Under the pieces are notes generated by a model that worked only from the letters and a program-made list of their open reading frames with translations, did not search any database and was not told where the DNA came from. A program made the position numbers and the translations under genes. Below are positions 1 to 5,432 of a stretch of 6,439 bases of DNA, in pieces (the stretch's first letter is position 1; every line of letters starts with the position of its first letter). Source of the DNA: a bacterium (lineage in GTDB: Bacteria > Bacillota_A > Clostridia > Lachnospirales > Lachnospiraceae); the NCBI GenBank assembly GCA_004562915.1, contig SFQZ01000138.1, positions 1 to 6,439 on the forward strand, read 5' to 3'.

Positions 1-1078
1 AGCTGACATACGCAAGTCCTCCTTCCCTATCATTTGGTTCTTCATTCATGTTTTCTGCATCCAACTGGTCTGCCATATCCTGCTGTACGGACGGGAACAG
101 ATGCGCATATCGGTAAGTGATCTTTTCTGCTGAATGACCAACCCTTTTTCCGATTGCCAGTGCTGTATAGCCCATGTTAATCAGCAAAGAGACATGGCTG
201 TGTCTGAGATCATGCACCCGGATTTTTTTCACACCGCTTGCTTTGCATCCTCTTTCCATTTCATGGTTCAGATAATACTTAGTTACAGGGAAAATACGGT
301 CATCCGGCTGCAGGCTGTAATATAACTTCAAACAATCCTGCATTTCGTCACATAAGAACTTTGGCATAGTTACAGTACGGACACTGTTCTTTGTTTTCGG
401 AGTGCTGATCACATCTTCTCCCTTTAAACGCTGATAGGATTTGTTGATCCGCAACGTTCTCTTCTGGAAATCGAAATCCGCAGGAGTTAAAGCCAAAAGC
501 TCCCCGGATCTGATTCCGCACCAGTACAATAACTGGAACGCATAGTAGGAAAGTGGTTTATCCATCATTTCTTCTGAAAACTGTTTATACTCTGCCTTTG
601 TCCAGAAGAGCATTTCCTTGCTTTCTTCTGAGCCGATTGTGCCAGCTTTCCTTGCCGGATTCATGCTAAGATCATAAAACTTGATCGCATGGTTGAAAAT
701 CGTACTCAACTGTCCATGGATTGTTTTCAGATAAGTAGGGGATAAAGGTTTTCCTTTCCTGCTTGTCAATTTGCGAAGCTCATTATGCCAGTCCAAAACA
801 TCCTTTGCGGTGATTTCTGACACCTTTCTTTTTCCCAGATAGGGTAAAATCTTGGACTTGATAATATTTTCCTTTGTAAGCCAGGTACTCTTTTTCAGCC
901 TTGGTCTCACATCTTCCTCATATAATTTGCAGAAGCTCTCCAACTGCTGCTCCCACTGTGCAGCTTCTCTTTTTGTTGCAAATCCTCTTTTGCATTTCTG
1001 CTTACGTTCGCCGGTCCAGTCCTGATACCGTACCATAACGTACCATGTGTTATTGCTTTCAGTCTTGTAAATTGCCAT
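1..1078 (-). CDS. int: Tyrosine recombinase (integrase) of a mobile element, 3' end cut by window edge
   Basis: A site-specific recombinase that would integrate and, with Xis, excise the element. The reading frame is open for 359 codons from ATG at 1078 to the edge, so only the extreme C-terminus is missing. Residues 1-40 (MAIYKTESNN start, WTGERKQKCKRGF) look like the AP2-like arm-DNA-binding domain. Residues about 48-135 are the SAM-like core-binding domain and about 155-335 the catalytic domain. Visible catalytic residues are Arg190 (GIRSGEL), Lys228 or Lys230 (TPKTKNSVRT), His289 and Arg292 (VHDLRHSH), His315 (VGHS) and nucleophile Tyr324 (TYRYAHL). The start has GGAGG 8-9 nt upstream, inside the end of xis, and only 2 bp separate the two genes, so they are co-transcribed. 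The linker between the first two domains (QWEQQLESF) seems about a dozen residues shorter than in relatives I remember. All catalytic residues are present, so the enzyme is probably active. Confidence 0.95.
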   Translation of the reverse strand, partial: MAIYKTESNNTWYVMVRYQDWTGERKQKCKRGFATKREAAQWEQQLESFCKLYEEDVRPRLKKSTWLTKENIIKSKILPYLGKRKVSEITAKDVLDWHNELRKLTSRKGKPLSPTYLKTIHGQLSTIFNHAIKFYDLSMNPARKAGTIGSEESKEMLFWTKAEYKQFSEEMMDKPLSYYAFQLLYWCGIRSGELLALTPADFDFQKRTLRINKSYQRLKGEDVISTPKTKNSVRTVTMPKFLCDEMQDCLKLYYSLQPDDRIFPVTKYYLNHEMERGCKASGVKKIRVHDLRHSHVSLLINMGYTALAIGKRVGHSAEKITYRYAHLFPSVQQDMADQLDAENMNEEPNDREGGLAYVS

Positions 1079-1080
1079 TC

Positions 1081-1275
1081 TTAATTCCTCCCATCGTTTG
1101 ATCTCGTTCCGTAGAACTGTTCGTAAAAATACTTCCGGTCAACTTTTCCTGCAATTGTCTGGCATCCCATCGCCTGTAATTCCCTGTTCAGCCTTTTCAT
1201 CAGCTTATAAGCGTAGGATTCCGATACTTCCAGAACTTCCATGACCTCTTTTACATTCATAAACATTTTACTCAT
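1081..1275 (-). CDS. xis: Small excisionase-like DNA-binding protein (64 aa)
   Basis: A small basic helix-turn-helix protein, probably the directionality factor that helps the integrase excise the element, possibly also a regulator. The ATG at 1275 is chosen because AAGGAGG lies about 8 nt upstream (MSKMFMNVKEV). A longer frame from 1308 would start inside the promoter/operator region and lacks a ribosome binding site. Residues 6-35 (VKEVMEVLEVSESYAYKLMK) form a MerR/excisionase-type helix-turn-helix, and the DRKYFYEQFYG tail resembles the wing and C-terminus of small Xis-like proteins. It lies directly upstream of int with a 2-bp gap and is transcribed from the operator-covered promoter at 1324-1352. 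The DNA-binding fold is clear. The excisionase role is inferred from size and position. Confidence 0.82.
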   Translation of the reverse strand: MSKMFMNVKEVMEVLEVSESYAYKLMKRLNRELQAMGCQTIAGKVDRKYFYEQFYGTRSNDGRN

Positions 1276-1299
1276 TGTAAAATCCCTCCTTCGTTTCTC

Positions 1300-1319
1300 A
1301 CTATACATTTCTGTATAGT
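1300..1319. promoter_or_regulatory. Operator O1, perfect inverted repeat over the xis transcription start
   Basis: ACTATACATTTCTGTATAGT has two perfect 8-bp arms (ACTATACA / TGTATAGT) around TTTC. It covers the predicted xis-int transcription start (about 1317), so a bound protein would block initiation. It is the best match in the intergenic array to the shared pattern ACTATAC-N6-GTATAGT. The divergently encoded Cro/C1-type protein is the obvious binder (inference). Confidence 0.7.
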
Positions 1320-1323
1320 CCGT

Positions 1324-1352
1324 ATGATACTATACTTTTTTGTATTGGTCAA
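1324..1352 (-). promoter_or_regulatory. Promoter for xis-int
   Basis: Reading the minus strand, -35 TTGACC (1352-1347) and -10 TATCAT (1329-1324) are separated by 17 bp. Transcription would start near 1317, giving a leader of about 42 nt before the xis ATG. Operator O2 fills the spacer and O1 covers the start, so the promoter should be tightly repressed when the regulator is bound. Confidence 0.72.
1329..1348. promoter_or_regulatory. Operator O2, in the spacer of the xis promoter
   Basis: ACTATAC-TTTTTT-GTATTGG is an imperfect inverted repeat of the same pattern as O1. It fills the gap between the -35 and -10 boxes of the minus-strand promoter. It shares the 16-mer CTATACTTTTTTGTAT exactly with O3, 42 bp away. 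Confidence 0.65.
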
Positions 1353-1370
1353 GTGTTTCAAAACAAAAAT

Positions 1371-1390
1371 TCTATACTTTTTTGTATGGT
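1371..1390. promoter_or_regulatory. Operator O3, between the two divergent promoters
   Basis: TCTATAC-TTTTTT-GTATGGT repeats 16 bases of O2 exactly. It lies between the divergent promoters, 18 bp upstream of the xis -35 box and 6 bp upstream of the repressor -35 box. That position suits a site for cooperative binding or for activation of the repressor's own promoter (inference). Confidence 0.6.
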
Positions 1391-1396
1391 TTCTCC

Positions 1397-1425
1397 TTGT
1401 CTGTACTATACATATATGCTATACT
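1397..1425 (+). promoter_or_regulatory. Promoter of the repressor gene
   Basis: -35 TTGTCT (1397-1402), a 17-bp spacer, and -10 TATACT (1420-1425) with a TG one base upstream (extended -10). The start would be near 1432, giving a leader of about 27 nt. The box pair diverges from the xis promoter, and a degenerate operator lies between its boxes. Confidence 0.7.
1405..1424. promoter_or_regulatory. Degenerate operator O4 within the repressor promoter
   Basis: The left half ACTATAC is perfect. The right half reads GCTATAC rather than GTATAGT, so dyad symmetry is weak. It occupies the spacer of the repressor promoter in the same way that O2 occupies the xis promoter, which would suit lower-affinity autoregulation. 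It could also be chance overlap with the -10 box TATACT. Confidence 0.4.
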
Positions 1426-1458
1426 CAATTTATCAAGTAAAAGACAGGAGATATGAGC

Positions 1459-1908
1459 ATGGCAATAGGAGAAAGAATTCATCATTTTCGACTTCTGCGT
1501 GGATTCACGCAGAAATATTTAGGTCAACAGCTGGGATTCAGCGAATCACAGGCTGATGTCCGCATTGCACAGTACGAAAAAGGCTCTCGCAGTCCAAAGG
1601 AAAACTATCTGAATGCACTGGCTGACATTTTTGAGGTCTCCCCTCATGCACTCGCTGTACCGGACATTGACAGTTATGTTGGGCTGATGCACACCTTATT
1701 TACATTAGAAGACCTTTACGGACTTCATATTGGAGAAATTGACGGAGAACTCTGTCTCCGGCTGGATAAGTCCAAAGGAACCACCTACCTTTCTATGTTT
1801 GATATGTTCTACGCATGGCAGGAACAGGCAGAAAAACTAAAATCCGGGGAGATCACCAAAGAAGAATATGACCAGTGGCGGTACAATTACCCGAAAAAAA
1901 CAACATAA
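1459..1908 (+). CDS. Cro/C1-type helix-turn-helix repressor of the mobile element (149 aa)
   Basis: A cytoplasmic DNA-binding regulator, probably the switch protein controlling xis-int and itself. ATG 1459 is preferred over ATG 1453 because AGGAG (1446-1450) is 8 nt from the former but only 2 nt from the latter. The MAIGERIHHFRLLRG start also fits relatives I remember from Lachnospiraceae elements. Residues about 5-65 are an HTH_3 domain: GFTQKYLGQQLGF, then the recognition region ADVRIAQYEKGSR. Residues about 68-149 (VPDIDSYVGLMHTLFTLEDLYG, then GEITKEEYDQWRYNYP) form a C-terminal domain characteristic of this family, with no RecA-dependent cleavage motif seen. Relatives I recall run on past the WRY-YP motif, whereas this protein stops a few residues later. 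It is divergent from xis and ends directly at a strong hairpin terminator. Confidence 0.88.
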   Translation: MAIGERIHHFRLLRGFTQKYLGQQLGFSESQADVRIAQYEKGSRSPKENYLNALADIFEVSPHALAVPDIDSYVGLMHTLFTLEDLYGLHIGEIDGELCLRLDKSKGTTYLSMFDMFYAWQEQAEKLKSGEITKEEYDQWRYNYPKKTT

Positions 1909-1975
1909 AAACCAACGAAAAAAGGCCTTACCAAATTGATTTCACTCAATTCAGTAAGACCTTTTTTGTTGGTTT
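1909..1975. terminator. Long bidirectional intrinsic terminator
   Basis: The left arm (1909-1939) and right arm (1946-1975) pair over about 27 bases with a small bulge and a few mismatches, around a 6-nt loop. The stem contains AAAAAAGG opposite CCTTTTTT, so either strand ends in a T-rich tract. It starts one base after the repressor stop codon. On the minus strand it is the first terminator guaA transcripts would meet. Confidence 0.85.
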
Positions 1976-1995
1976 CACACATATTACCTGACAAC

Positions 1996-2033
1996 CACCG
2001 GATTGCTGATAAATACTACCTAAATATCCGGTG
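1996..2033. repeat. Inverted repeat CACCGGAT ... ATCCGGTG
   Basis: Perfect 8-bp arms at 1996-2003 and 2026-2033, 22 bp apart, in the presumed attachment region. The spacing is too wide and the loop too AT-rich for a terminator. Paired binding sites for the integrase or Xis are a better guess. Confidence 0.55.
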
Positions 2034-2050
2034 TTATCATTTTGTTATCA
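2032..2050. repeat. Two helically phased TGTTATCA direct repeats
   Basis: TGTTATCA at 2032-2039 and again at 2043-2050, start-to-start 11 bp or one helical turn. They lie about 60 bp from the guaA stop codon on the element side. They resemble arm-type binding sites for the N-terminal domain of a tyrosine recombinase (inference from position and phasing). Confidence 0.55.
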
Positions 2051-2108
2051 AATAGAACTTCTTGTGCCCGGAAATGCCCTGTTTATAAGGGTTTCCAGAA
2101 TTTTTTCA

Positions 2109-3656
2109 TTATTCAAACTCAATCGTTCCTGGCGGTTTCGAGGTCAGATCGTACATTACGCGATTGACACCCTTCACCTCGTTAATGATTCTGCTCATGA
2201 CTTTCTGAAGAACTTCCCAGGGGATTTCGGCTGCTTCAGCGGTCATAAAGTCGATGGTATTTACTGCGCGCAGCGCAACAGCGTAATCGTAGGTTCTCTC
2301 ATCACCCATAACGCCCACCGACCGCATGTTGGTCAACGCTGCAAAGTACTGGCCGATGCCTTTGTTCAGGCCGGCATTTGCAATTTCTTCGCGATAAATC
2401 GCATCTGCGTCCTGGACAATTTTTACTTTTTCAGCGGTTACTTCGCCGATGATGCGGATGCCAAGGCCAGGTCCCGGGAATGGCTGGCGAAATACCAGAT
2501 GCTCCGGAATGCCAAGCTCCAGACCTACTTTGCGGACTTCATCTTTGAACAGATCGCGCAATGGTTCAATGATTTCCTTGAAATCTACGTAATCCGGCAG
2601 ACCGCCTACGTTGTGGTGAGATTTGATGACAGCAGATTCTCCGCCGAGTCCACTTTCCACCACATCCGGATAGATTGTTCCCTGTACCAGGAAGTCCACG
2701 GTACCGATTTTTTTTGCCTCTTCTTCAAATACGCGGATGAATTCTTCACCGATGATTTTTCGTTTTTTCTCCGGTTCTGTCACTCCGGCAAGCTTGGCGT
2801 AGAAACGCTCCTGAGCATTGACGCGGATGAAATTCAGGTCATAGGAACCGTTTGGTCCGAATACTTCCTCTACCTCATCTCCTTCATTTTTACGTAAAAG
2901 GCCGTGATCCACAAATACACAGGTCAGCTGGTTTCCAACTGCTTTTGACAGAAGAACAGCTGCTACCGAGGAATCTACACCGCCGGACAATGCGCAGAGC
3001 ACTTTTCCATTTCCAACCTTTTCACGAATCTCCTGAATGGAATGTTCCACAAAGGAATCCATTTTCCAATCGCCGGTACATTCGCAGACATTGTAAAGGA
3101 AATTGTAAAGCATCTTGCTTCCCTCTACTGTATGGAGCACTTCCGGGTGGAACTGAATTGCATACAGCTTTTCTGCCGGATTTTCAGCGGCTGCTACCGG
3201 ACAGTCAACAGTGTGTGCAGAAATTTCAAAATCCGGAGCCACTTTTGAAATATAATCAAAATGGCTCATCCAGCAAATTGTTTTCGGTGAAATATTTTCA
3301 AATACTTTTGAACTCTGTTTATCAATCAAAACTTCTGTTTTACCATACTCACGCACGCTGGCACGCTCTACCTTACCACCCAGAACATGCATCATCAGCT
3401 GCGCGCCATAACACAGACCAAGCACCGGAATACCCAGTTTAAATAATTCCTCCGAATAGGTTGGAGAGTCTGCCTCGTAACAGCTGTTCGGTCCTCCGGT
3501 CAGAATAATTCCTTTGGGATTCATTGCTTTGATTTTTTCAATCTCTGTCTTATAAGAGTAGATTTCACAGTAGACATTGCACTCTCTCACACGTCTGGCA
3601 ACCAGCTGGTTGTACTGACCGCCAAAGTCCAATACGATAACTACTTCGTTTTTCAA
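2109..3656 (-). CDS. guaA: GMP synthase (glutamine-hydrolysing)
   Basis: Converts XMP to GMP using ATP and glutamine, the last step of de novo guanine nucleotide synthesis in the cytoplasm. The TTG at 3656 is chosen: GGAGG lies 7 nt upstream and MKNEVVIVLDFGGQYNQLVA is the family start, while ATG 3680 lies upstream of that ribosome binding site. The protein is 515 aa, the normal length. Residues about 5-190 are the class I glutamine amidotransferase with nucleophile Cys82 (GLCYGAQLM) and His170/Glu172 (QFHPEVLHT). Residues about 218-390 are the ATP pyrophosphatase with the P-loop SGGVDSS at 224-230. The C-terminal dimerisation domain contains RQPFPGPGLGIRIIGEVT and ends KPPGTIEFE. All key residues are intact, so integration next door has not damaged the gene. 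Its 3' end adjoins the mobile element, and no terminator of its own is seen before the element's. Confidence 0.98.
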   Translation of the reverse strand: MKNEVVIVLDFGGQYNQLVARRVRECNVYCEIYSYKTEIEKIKAMNPKGIILTGGPNSCYEADSPTYSEELFKLGIPVLGLCYGAQLMMHVLGGKVERASVREYGKTEVLIDKQSSKVFENISPKTICWMSHFDYISKVAPDFEISAHTVDCPVAAAENPAEKLYAIQFHPEVLHTVEGSKMLYNFLYNVCECTGDWKMDSFVEHSIQEIREKVGNGKVLCALSGGVDSSVAAVLLSKAVGNQLTCVFVDHGLLRKNEGDEVEEVFGPNGSYDLNFIRVNAQERFYAKLAGVTEPEKKRKIIGEEFIRVFEEEAKKIGTVDFLVQGTIYPDVVESGLGGESAVIKSHHNVGGLPDYVDFKEIIEPLRDLFKDEVRKVGLELGIPEHLVFRQPFPGPGLGIRIIGEVTAEKVKIVQDADAIYREEIANAGLNKGIGQYFAALTNMRSVGVMGDERTYDYAVALRAVNTIDFMTAEAAEIPWEVLQKVMSRIINEVKGVNRVMYDLTSKPPGTIEFE

Positions 3657-3689
3657 AGTCTTTCCTCCTGTTTTTATCATGGTGTATCT

Positions 3690-3722
3690 GAAACTGCATT
3701 CTTTTAAGCAGTCCTCAGTTTC
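3690..3722 (-). other. Hairpin in the guaA leader
   Basis: In the transcribed leader, GAAACTG (3722-3716) can pair with CAGTTTC (3696-3690). An alternative ACTGC/GCAGT pairing shares the same right arm, so the two stems exclude each other. No T-run follows and I could not match it to the purine riboswitch consensus, so any regulatory role is open. Confidence 0.35.
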
Positions 3723-3737
3723 TCATAAACGAAACCT

Positions 3738-3743
3738 ATTATA
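3738..3743 (-). promoter_or_regulatory. guaA: -10 box of the guaA promoter
   Basis: The minus strand reads TATAAT here, a perfect -10 box, 82 bp upstream of the TTG start. At 17-bp spacing the -35 position (3766-3761) reads TGTCCA, a poor match to consensus, and it overlaps the edge of the inverted repeat at 3763-3796. The promoter may therefore need an activator or be controlled through that repeat. Confidence 0.5.
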
Positions 3744-3762
3744 ATGAGCCAAGAGACAAATG

Positions 3763-3796
3763 GACATAAAATATATGCTTGCATGTATTTTATGTC
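3763..3796. repeat. 34-bp near-perfect inverted repeat upstream of guaA
   Basis: Arms of 16 bp (3763-3778 and 3781-3796) with one mismatch around a TT centre; the outer arms are GACATAAAATA / TATTTTATGTC. No T-run follows on either strand, so it is not a typical terminator. It begins at the -35 region of the guaA promoter and extends upstream, which suits an operator or activator site. Confidence 0.65.
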
Positions 3797-3846
3797 TATG
3801 GGGCCCGCAAAACATGAACAAGCAGCTATTTTTCGCAGAAAAATGA

Positions 3847-3958
3847 GCGGATTGCAAATGTTTTTAGGATTTCGTGAGCGTGAAACGCGGAGAAATCCAT
3901 AGGTATCAGGGGGTCAAAGACTTTTGACCCCAACATCATTATAATGGAAACAATCCGC
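3847..3958. repeat. Dispersed structured repeat, copy 1, with enclosing inverted repeat
   Basis: The conserved block is 3866-3936, 71 bp, matching 6018-6088 at 70 of 71 positions (A3899 versus G6051). It has two internal hairpins: GGATTTC/GAAATCC (3867-3873 with 3892-3898) enclosing GCGT-GAA-ACGC, and GGGGTCAAA-GACT-TTTGACCCC. The flanks GCGGATTG (3847-3854) and CAATCCGC (3951-3958) also pair, so the whole region can fold. It lies between guaA and the MATE gene. There is no poly-T after the GC-rich hairpin. Such elements behave like REP- or MITE-type intergenic repeats (inference). Confidence 0.8.
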
Positions 3959-4047
3959 ATTGACAAGCCTATATCTTTCGCTGTATCCATTTCTGCAGGT
4001 TCTTTTCTTTCATTTTTCACTTCATATCTTCTGAAATTTCTGCAAAA

Positions 4048-5382
4048 CTATATTTTCTGCAGCTGCCATTTTCCGCGCAGATAGCGGATGACAAAACAGA
4101 ATGCGCGGAACAGCCAGTCAATGGTCATGGCCACCCATACACCAAATACGCCCCAGTTCATGTATTTTGCCAGAATATAGCTGAAGGCAATCCGGAAAAT
4201 CCACATGGAAAAAATGGATATCCACATTGTCACTTTTACATCGTTCGCCGCGCGCAATGTGTTTGGCAGAGAAAAGGCAAGCGGCCAGATGAGACAGGCA
4301 CATACGGCATGATACGTCAGTATTTTCTGTGCCAGCTCAGCCGTTTCCGGTGAGAGATGATAAATGCGCACGATAACGGGAAGCAGAAAATAGATTATAA
4401 GGTTCAGGCTCCACATGGAAGCGTAAGTAATAAACATGAGTTTTTTGGTGTAATACCGCACCTGTTTGTAATCACCGGCACCTACACACTGAGCTGTTAC
4501 GGTTAAAATAGCAAACCCCATAGCCATTCCCGGCAGAACCTGAAACATTGCAATTGTATTTGATACAGCATTCGCTGCAATCGACATCGTTCCAAAGGTC
4601 GATACCAGACTTAAAACGAGTATTTTACCCAGCTGAAACATACTGTTTTCCAAACCATTCGGTACTCCGATATGCAGAATTTTCCGGACAATGTGCCCGT
4701 CAAATCGGAAAGACATTCCTTTTCGCAAATGTACCGGATACCGGTCACGGCACAACAGAAGAATCACAATAACCGCTGCCAGTATTCTCGAAACAAGAGT
4801 AGGAATAGCAGCTCCGGCAACACCGATTTTCAGTCCATAAATCAATACGGCGTTTCCAATGATATTGATCATATTCATGAATAAAGAAGTTTTCATGGAA
4901 ATCTGAGAATTTCCCATAGCCCGAAATACAGCCGCTCCTCCGTTGTACAGGGCAATAAATGGGATGGATCCTGCTACGATCAGCAGATAAATCCGGCAGT
5001 GTTCCATTACATCCGGTTCGATTTTTCCAAATACGCCCTGCAGAATCAGGTTTTGTCCCGCATAGACAAGAATGGTAACTCCAACAGCCAGGACCGTGAT
5101 AAAAAGATTCAGCTGCTCCGCTACTTTGCAGGCATTTTCCATTCTCTTCTGACCTATGTATTGTCCCACCACGACTGCACCGCCCGTTGCCAGTGCAGAA
5201 AAAATATTAATCAAAAGTACCATAACAGTATCTACCAGAGATACTGCTGAAACAGCTGACTCTCCCACACTGGCAATCATGATCGTATCTGCCATTCCTA
5301 CCATTACCGTCAGCAGCTGCTCAATGATCAGAGGAATAATCAGCTTTCTGAGCTGTCTGTTTGTAAACAACAATTTTTTCAT
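4048..5382 (-). CDS. MATE-family multidrug/toxin efflux transporter
   Basis: An integral membrane protein of 444 aa, typical length for the family, which exports drugs or metabolites using an Na+ or H+ gradient. It has about 12 hydrophobic segments, including residues 14-34 (LIIPLIIEQLLTVMVG), 47-75, 92-115, 131-152, 168-185, 192-211, 255-275, 280-300, 316-337, 355-375, 385-405 and 410-432. The first helix carries the MADTIMI stretch with its acidic residue (Asp32), and the inverted halves join through the loop near 212-235. The start is uncertain: CAGGAG abuts the ATG at 5382 with no spacing, while TTG at 5373 has 9 nt after AGGAG and would give a protein three residues shorter. It lies 50 bp after the glycosylase gene on the same strand with no terminator between, so probably one transcript. 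Substrate cannot be told from sequence. Confidence 0.93.
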   Translation of the reverse strand: MKKLLFTNRQLRKLIIPLIIEQLLTVMVGMADTIMIASVGESAVSAVSLVDTVMVLLINIFSALATGGAVVVGQYIGQKRMENACKVAEQLNLFITVLAVGVTILVYAGQNLILQGVFGKIEPDVMEHCRIYLLIVAGSIPFIALYNGGAAVFRAMGNSQISMKTSLFMNMINIIGNAVLIYGLKIGVAGAAIPTLVSRILAAVIVILLLCRDRYPVHLRKGMSFRFDGHIVRKILHIGVPNGLENSMFQLGKILVLSLVSTFGTMSIAANAVSNTIAMFQVLPGMAMGFAILTVTAQCVGAGDYKQVRYYTKKLMFITYASMWSLNLIIYFLLPVIVRIYHLSPETAELAQKILTYHAVCACLIWPLAFSLPNTLRAANDVKVTMWISIFSMWIFRIAFSYILAKYMNWGVFGVWVAMTIDWLFRAFCFVIRYLRGKWQLQKI

Positions 5383-5432
5383 CTCCTGTTAATCTTTTCT
5401 GTTCTGAATTCTCAATCGCAAAGCTTTTTATA

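Larger units (their letters stand above)
1976..2108. other. Right end of the mobile element / attachment region next to the guaA 3' end
   Basis: A non-coding stretch between the repressor terminator and the guaA stop codon. It contains a CACCGGAT/ATCCGGTG inverted repeat, two phased TGTTATCA repeats, and a short CCCT-N7-AGGG dyad at about 2083-2097. An int-xis-repressor module abutting the guaA 3' end points to the attachment site here or in the last codons of guaA. No second copy of the guaA end is visible inside the window, so the core cannot be delimited. Confidence 0.5.

Noticed and set aside
1353..1556. A plus-strand frame overlapping the operator region and the start of the repressor gene.
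   Set aside because: It covers both promoters and the operators and runs out of frame into the repressor, which has clear family identity.
2031..2897. A 288-codon plus-strand open frame opposite guaA, and a second one at 2852-3442.
   Set aside because: Both are antisense shadows of the well-supported guaA gene, with no ribosome binding site and protein-unlike composition.
3657..3737. Purine (guanine) riboswitch in the guaA leader.
   Set aside because: The leader is only about 75 nt and lacks the three-way junction consensus; only a simple hairpin with an alternative pairing is visible.
3828..3844. ATTTTTC-GCA-GAAAAAT dyad as an operator or terminator.
   Set aside because: Short, AT-rich and without positional link to a promoter or gene end; easily expected by chance.
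3911..3932. GGGGTCAAA-GACT-TTTGACCCC hairpin as a rho-independent terminator for the MATE transcript.
   Set aside because: No T-run follows on either strand, and the same hairpin recurs at 6062-6083 upstream of another gene as part of a repeat.
3826..4020. A 64-codon minus-strand open frame (MKNERKEPAEMDTAKDIG start) between guaA and the MATE gene.
   Set aside because: Its second half is simply the translation of the 71-bp repeat (GSKVFDPLIP...), it has no ribosome binding site, and no family is recognisable. Probably a chance frame through a non-coding repeat.
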